This document shows positions 63,299-64,000 of a stretch of DNA of 64,000 nt, piece by piece. A program made the translations under genes and the position numbers. Location of the stretch: contig NZ_CP049256.1 of the NCBI RefSeq assembly GCF_011046485.1, forward strand, positions 868,001-932,000, read 5' to 3'. The notes below the pieces were generated by a model. That model did no database searches and had not been told where the DNA came from. It saw nothing but the letters and a program-made list of their open reading frames with translations. How positions within the stretch are numbered: the stretch's first letter is position 1; every line of letters begins with the position of its first letter. The stretch is from Microbacterium sp. 4R-513. GTDB lineage: Bacteria > Actinomycetota > Actinomycetes > Actinomycetales > Microbacteriaceae.

Positions 63299-63835
63299 AT
63301 GGATTCGTTCCGTCCCGACAGCACGGAGCCCGTCGCCGGCAGCGCGGAGGCCGTCGATCGGTCACCGGCGGACTACCTCGCCCGCGCAGTCGACCTCGCC
63401 ACGCGGAATGTGAGCGCGCAGGGCGGACCCTTCGGCGCCATCATCGTGTCGGCCGACGGTCGGGTGTTCGAGGGGGTCAATCGGGTCACCGCCGACCTCG
63501 ACCCGACAGCGCACGCCGAGGTCTCGGCGATCCGTGCGGCGTGTCGAGGACTGGCGACCTTCGACCTCACGGGCGCGACGCTCTATTCCAGCTGCGAGCC
63601 CTGCCCGATGTGCCTGTCCTCATCCCTGTGGGCCCGCATCGAGAGGGTCTACTTCGCGGCGACCCGCAGCGACGCCGCCAACGCGGGCTTCGACGACGCG
63701 CTCTTCCACCGCTACTTCGAGGAGGGATCCGATGCGGGCGCGATCATGCCTGTGGTCGGAGTAGACCTCGGCGAGGGTCGTCCGGTCGAACCCTTCACGG
63801 CGTGGAACAGGTCGCTCTCGCGCATCGACTACTGA
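63299..63835 (+). CDS. Nucleoside/guanine deaminase (cytidine deaminase-like fold)
   Basis: A 178-residue zinc deaminase. Zinc ligands and catalytic Glu are H72 and E74 (TAHAEVSAIR) and C102 and C105 (SSCEPCPMCLSSS). The GGPFGAIIV segment and C-terminal length fit guanine deaminase (GuaD) or related purine deaminases more than cytidine deaminase. The ATG has AAGGA upstream. An XdhC-like gene end on the facing strand supports a purine-catabolism setting, but the exact base is not certain. Confidence 0.85.
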   Translation: MDSFRPDSTEPVAGSAEAVDRSPADYLARAVDLATRNVSAQGGPFGAIIVSADGRVFEGVNRVTADLDPTAHAEVSAIRAACRGLATFDLTGATLYSSCEPCPMCLSSSLWARIERVYFAATRSDAANAGFDDALFHRYFEEGSDAGAIMPVVGVDLGEGRPVEPFTAWNRSLSRIDY

Positions 63836-63894
63836 GCGGACGCTGCGCCTGCTCGCCGACCATGCTCGTCGAGCGCAGGCATCCGCTTCGGTGA

Positions 63895-64000
63895 TCAGGG
63901 ACGAGCGGATGCCGCGGGCGCCTGCACCTCGATGAGCTGAAGGATGCGCGCCGCGACGCTGACCGCGATCGCCGCGGGGTCCTTCGACGCGATGCCTGGG
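63895..64000 (-). CDS. XdhC-like protein, C-terminal end (truncated by window edge)
   Basis: The last 35 codons of a minus-strand gene that starts outside the window. The tail reads PGIASKDPAAIAVSVAAR and then ILQLIEVQAP, resembling the C-terminal end of XdhC/CoxI-family proteins (I-x-x-x-x-P-x-E-I-A-V-S-I-x-A-x-I). XdhC inserts molybdenum cofactor into xanthine dehydrogenase. A neighbouring purine-type deaminase fits. The fragment is short, so the call is tentative. Confidence 0.5.
   Translation of the reverse strand, partial: PGIASKDPAAIAVSVAARILQLIEVQAPAASARP

Noticed and set aside
63836-63894. A terminator hairpin between the deaminase and the XdhC-like gene
   Set aside because: GCGCCTGCTCG and CGAGCGCAGGC look similar but do not pair cleanly; no continuous stem longer than about 5 bp.

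Overview
The window is chromosomal DNA from a high-GC actinobacterium. Most third codon positions are G or C, and GTG and TTG starts are common. The gene repertoire (EfeUOB iron uptake, ThrE-type exporter, several LacI regulators, PPK2, NnrD, RadA) and frequent leaderless starts fit Microbacteriaceae, most likely Microbacterium or a close relative; that genus assignment is inference. I see no rRNA, insertion sequence, integrase, phage gene or CRISPR array. There is one tRNA. No gene-free stretch exceeds 300 bp; the largest is 37129-37401.

Layout. 1-1132: end of an AraC-type regulator and a TauE/SafE permease. 1191-6712: a PEP/pyruvate-binding-domain protein divergent from a tyrosinase / HEAT-repeat / SCO-like operon, which looks like a copper-enzyme cassette. 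6721-10858: a cupin and the efeU-efeO-efeB ferrous-iron operon with a DtxR/IdeR-like box upstream. 10942-14049: a TetR regulator with two identical-geometry operators, its MFS drug exporter and a GAP-family membrane protein. 14145-16966: a molybdopterin oxidoreductase with a small helical partner. 17036-20170: CsbD, FMN reductase, quinone reductase, LacI regulator. 20348-25836: UDG-family protein, peptidoglycan-binding lipoprotein, aldo/keto reductase, then a phosphatase / NnrD / hydrolase run. 25843-29307: a MoxR/ChlI-type AAA+ ATPase with a VWA partner. 29454-38981: GNAT enzyme, a large subtilase with HAF-type repeats, ThrE-like exporter, PPK2, a tiny acidic protein, a PCD-VOC protein and a NYN-domain protein. 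39009-41787: a membrane-anchored substrate-binding/VWA hybrid preceded by three tandem dyads, and an AlkA-like glycosylase.

41927-46637 is a LacI-controlled amidohydrolase plus APC permease locus with a DUF3237 gene. 46670-54568 is a second LacI-controlled locus: an MFS sugar-type transporter, a 1686-residue fusion of an alpha-L-rhamnosidase (GH78) to a beta-glucosidase-type GH3 enzyme, and a truncated epimerase whose end lies in a small duplication. This looks like a one-polypeptide system for taking up and stripping rhamnosyl-glucosides, and it is the most striking item in the window.

54636-64000: tRNA-Ser(CGA), lactate dehydrogenase, SRPBCC protein, RadA, a cell-surface-glycan-like group (GT2-type, UGT-type, HEAT-GT fusion, pyruvyl transferase), a purine-type deaminase and the end of an XdhC-like gene.

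Two signals run through the window. Seven genes share a TAnnnT - 6 nt - ATG arrangement with no Shine-Dalgarno, indicating leaderless transcription. The octamer CGGATGCC (and its complement GGCATCCG) appears far more often than base composition predicts.
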